This document shows positions 62,343-64,000 of a DNA stretch of 64,000 nt, piece after piece. The position numbers and the translations under genes were made by a program. A model generated the notes under the pieces. It was not told where the DNA came from, made no database searches, and worked only from the letters and a program-made list of their open reading frames with translations. The stretch's first letter is position 1, and each line of letters starts with the position of its first letter. Location: NCBI GenBank assembly GCA_008828725.1, contig MEHQ01002289.1, positions 627,240-691,239 of the forward strand, in the 5' to 3' direction. This DNA is from Saccharina japonica. Lineage: Eukaryota > Sar > Phaeophyceae > Laminariales > Laminariaceae.

Positions 62343-64000
62343 TCAGGAGGGCAGGGTTGTAGCAGTTTCGGTGAATGCGTGCAGCAGTACGACGACGGTG
62401 GTGGTGGGGGTGGTAGTGGTGGTGGTGGTGCTCCTGCCGTTACTTCTTCGCCAAGGAGACGAGGTCGACCTGCCTTGTCTTCGCTCGGGCCGTTCCGTGC
62501 TCTCTCCACGATCGATCGATCGATCTCGACAATCTCGATTGATGGGTCAGTTTACTGTTGATGTATTGGTTGATTGGTTGGCTGGTTGATTGCTGTCGCC
62601 AGCTCTGCCGCAGCCCCCCCCGGCTTGGAACCAGCGAGGCGCTATGATTGGCGGGCGCTGGGGAGGGGACGGAAGAAAAACGGCGAGAAAGACAAGACAG
62701 AGTGGGGTAGGGTAAATATTAATAGTACCTGATAAATAGTAGTACAGGTCAGCGCAGAGATCACAGCAGTACCAAGTATTGTTTTTTTTCTCTGGAACTA
62801 TCCAATGATGAACGATAACAGCAGTAGTTTTATGTACCAGACCAGTAGACGGCGTGACAACAGCGGTTGTATTCATAGTTATAAGTTACTGCCTGTACGT
62901 ACGAGTAGTGTTACACTGCTTGTAGTAAGATAGGTGACACGACACGGACGGAAAATAAACAGGCCACCAATATGATATGTACCAGGTATCTACGGACGTA
63001 CTAACGCTAAATAAAACCTACGTACGAGTACTGGGATTATCTCGTACTGCTGCACTCGTGCACTACTCGTACTGCTGTACTGTTGTGGCATGCCTCGCAT
63101 ACCCCTACTGGACTAGTCTGATATCGTGACACAGCAGCCGTATAGGTATTAAATCTTAGGTATGCTGTACGAAGTACGAAGCTTATGCTGTACCTGCTAA
63201 CACCAGCTGGCCACCGGGGAACGAATTGAGACGCGCCCTGCACACAATAAGTCAGTCAACGTTGCAGACTGACTACAATTATGTTCGTATCGTACATGCT
63301 GCCGTACGTATGATATGAATATGATAAGATGATGAGATCAGGGCTCAATATTCGTATGTATGAGGATCGAGATATCGTGGATAGCGGCGAGATTGGCGGC
63401 ATATAGAGCGGACGGTAATCGAAGGCACACGTCGACATAGACAGGCGCTAACAGCCCACCCCGCCGAGCATCCGCCGCGCTGGGCATTCGGGATGGTGCC
63501 CTGGCCCTTGGCACCGGCCTGCAAGTGATTTTAAGCTCCGCATTAGTGTGTATCTGATACGGGTGCTGCTACTACTGCTGCTGCTGCTGCTGCTGCTACT
63601 GCTACTGCTACTGCCGCTTGCTTTACTTGGACGAATAATCAATGGTATTTGATGTTGAATCCGACAGCCAGCGAAAACGACCATGATTGGAGTTCAGACA
63701 AAAGCAGTTCCTCGCCCAAGCATAGATCGGGGGGAGGCACATAGGGTGCTCTATCGCAGACGGCACGCGCTGTCTTTGCGGGTGCGGTCGCAAACGAGAG
63801 GCAAAGGGAGGGAGACAGCCTTGATATCACACCTGTCACGTCTTGACCTCTTTGAGGGGCGTATATTTTCGTAGTAGTAGCAGTTTTGGTCAAACAGAGC
63901 CAGACTTTGCCTTGGCAGAGAATGCCGTGTCGTTCCTTTAGAGTCCGGTTTACGGCGTGGCCACAAAGGCAATGAGCAGAAGCCTCGGTTTGCTGAGATG
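62343..64000. other. no gene supported
   Basis: GGTGGTGGTG run at 62395-62435, a CTGCTGCTAC run at 63555-63615, and many GTACGAGTA/CTCGTACTGC words at 62890-63080. TACCAGGTA copy at 62977. Short ORFs on both strands at 63639-63972 match nothing I know. Confidence 0.4.

Overview
This is nuclear DNA of a eukaryote with few, intron-rich genes and many repeats. I infer a photosynthetic stramenopile, most likely a brown alga. The grounds are GT-AG introns of 0.5-2 kb, a coding exon with organelle-targeting-like leaders, an abundance of micro- and minisatellites, and remnants of hAT, LINE, Tc1-like and piggyBac-like elements plus a tRNA-derived SINE. The taxon is inference: no rRNA, organelle or other diagnostic marker gene is present.

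Two host genes can be assembled from splice sites and reading frame. Gene 1 (+, 4268 to at least 12783, six exons, last exon unresolved) encodes an NTF2-like/SnoaL_3-type protein with a long N-terminal targeting region. Each of its larger introns holds a different tandem repeat. The final splice donor found lies inside a 51-bp unit that is repeated three times. Gene 2 (+, about 39249-41768) encodes an acidic, helical protein I do not recognise; its last exon gives a Trp/Arg-rich C-terminus. A single N at 40222 inside gene 2 is flanked by a 206-bp direct duplication and looks like an assembly seam.

Layout: 0.5-1.5 kb, CTG-core repeat (inverted partner at 23.5-24.6 kb). 4.3-13 kb, gene 1. 13.7-14.1 and 21.8-22.2 kb, two copies of a tRNA-derived SINE. 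16.7-18.6, 30.7-32.3, 34.9-36.2 and 37.2-38.3 kb, four copies (two in each orientation) of a composite repeat with an internal tRNA-like segment. 20.5-29.1 kb, a repeat block made of diverged units of about 215 bp, bordered on both sides by CACGGGAA-type arrays. 32.3-34.2 kb, a broken hAT transposase. 39-41.8 kb, gene 2. 44.2-44.7 and 46.8-47.1 kb, weak exon candidates. 47.9-52.5 kb, several minisatellites and a long inverted repeat. 55.1-56.1 kb, a Tc1-like element with terminal inverted repeats carrying a cysteine-rich ORF. 56.5-56.9 kb, a LINE 3' fragment. 57.1-60 kb, three long minisatellites. 61.2-62.3 kb, a low-complexity segment open on both strands.

Scattered throughout are at least 22 exact copies of the near-palindrome TACCWGGTA, far above chance, and three copies of an 63-89 bp MITE with TTAA ends. 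Nothing here forms an operon-like or pathway cluster. The interest lies in the repeat families and in how they shape gene 1.
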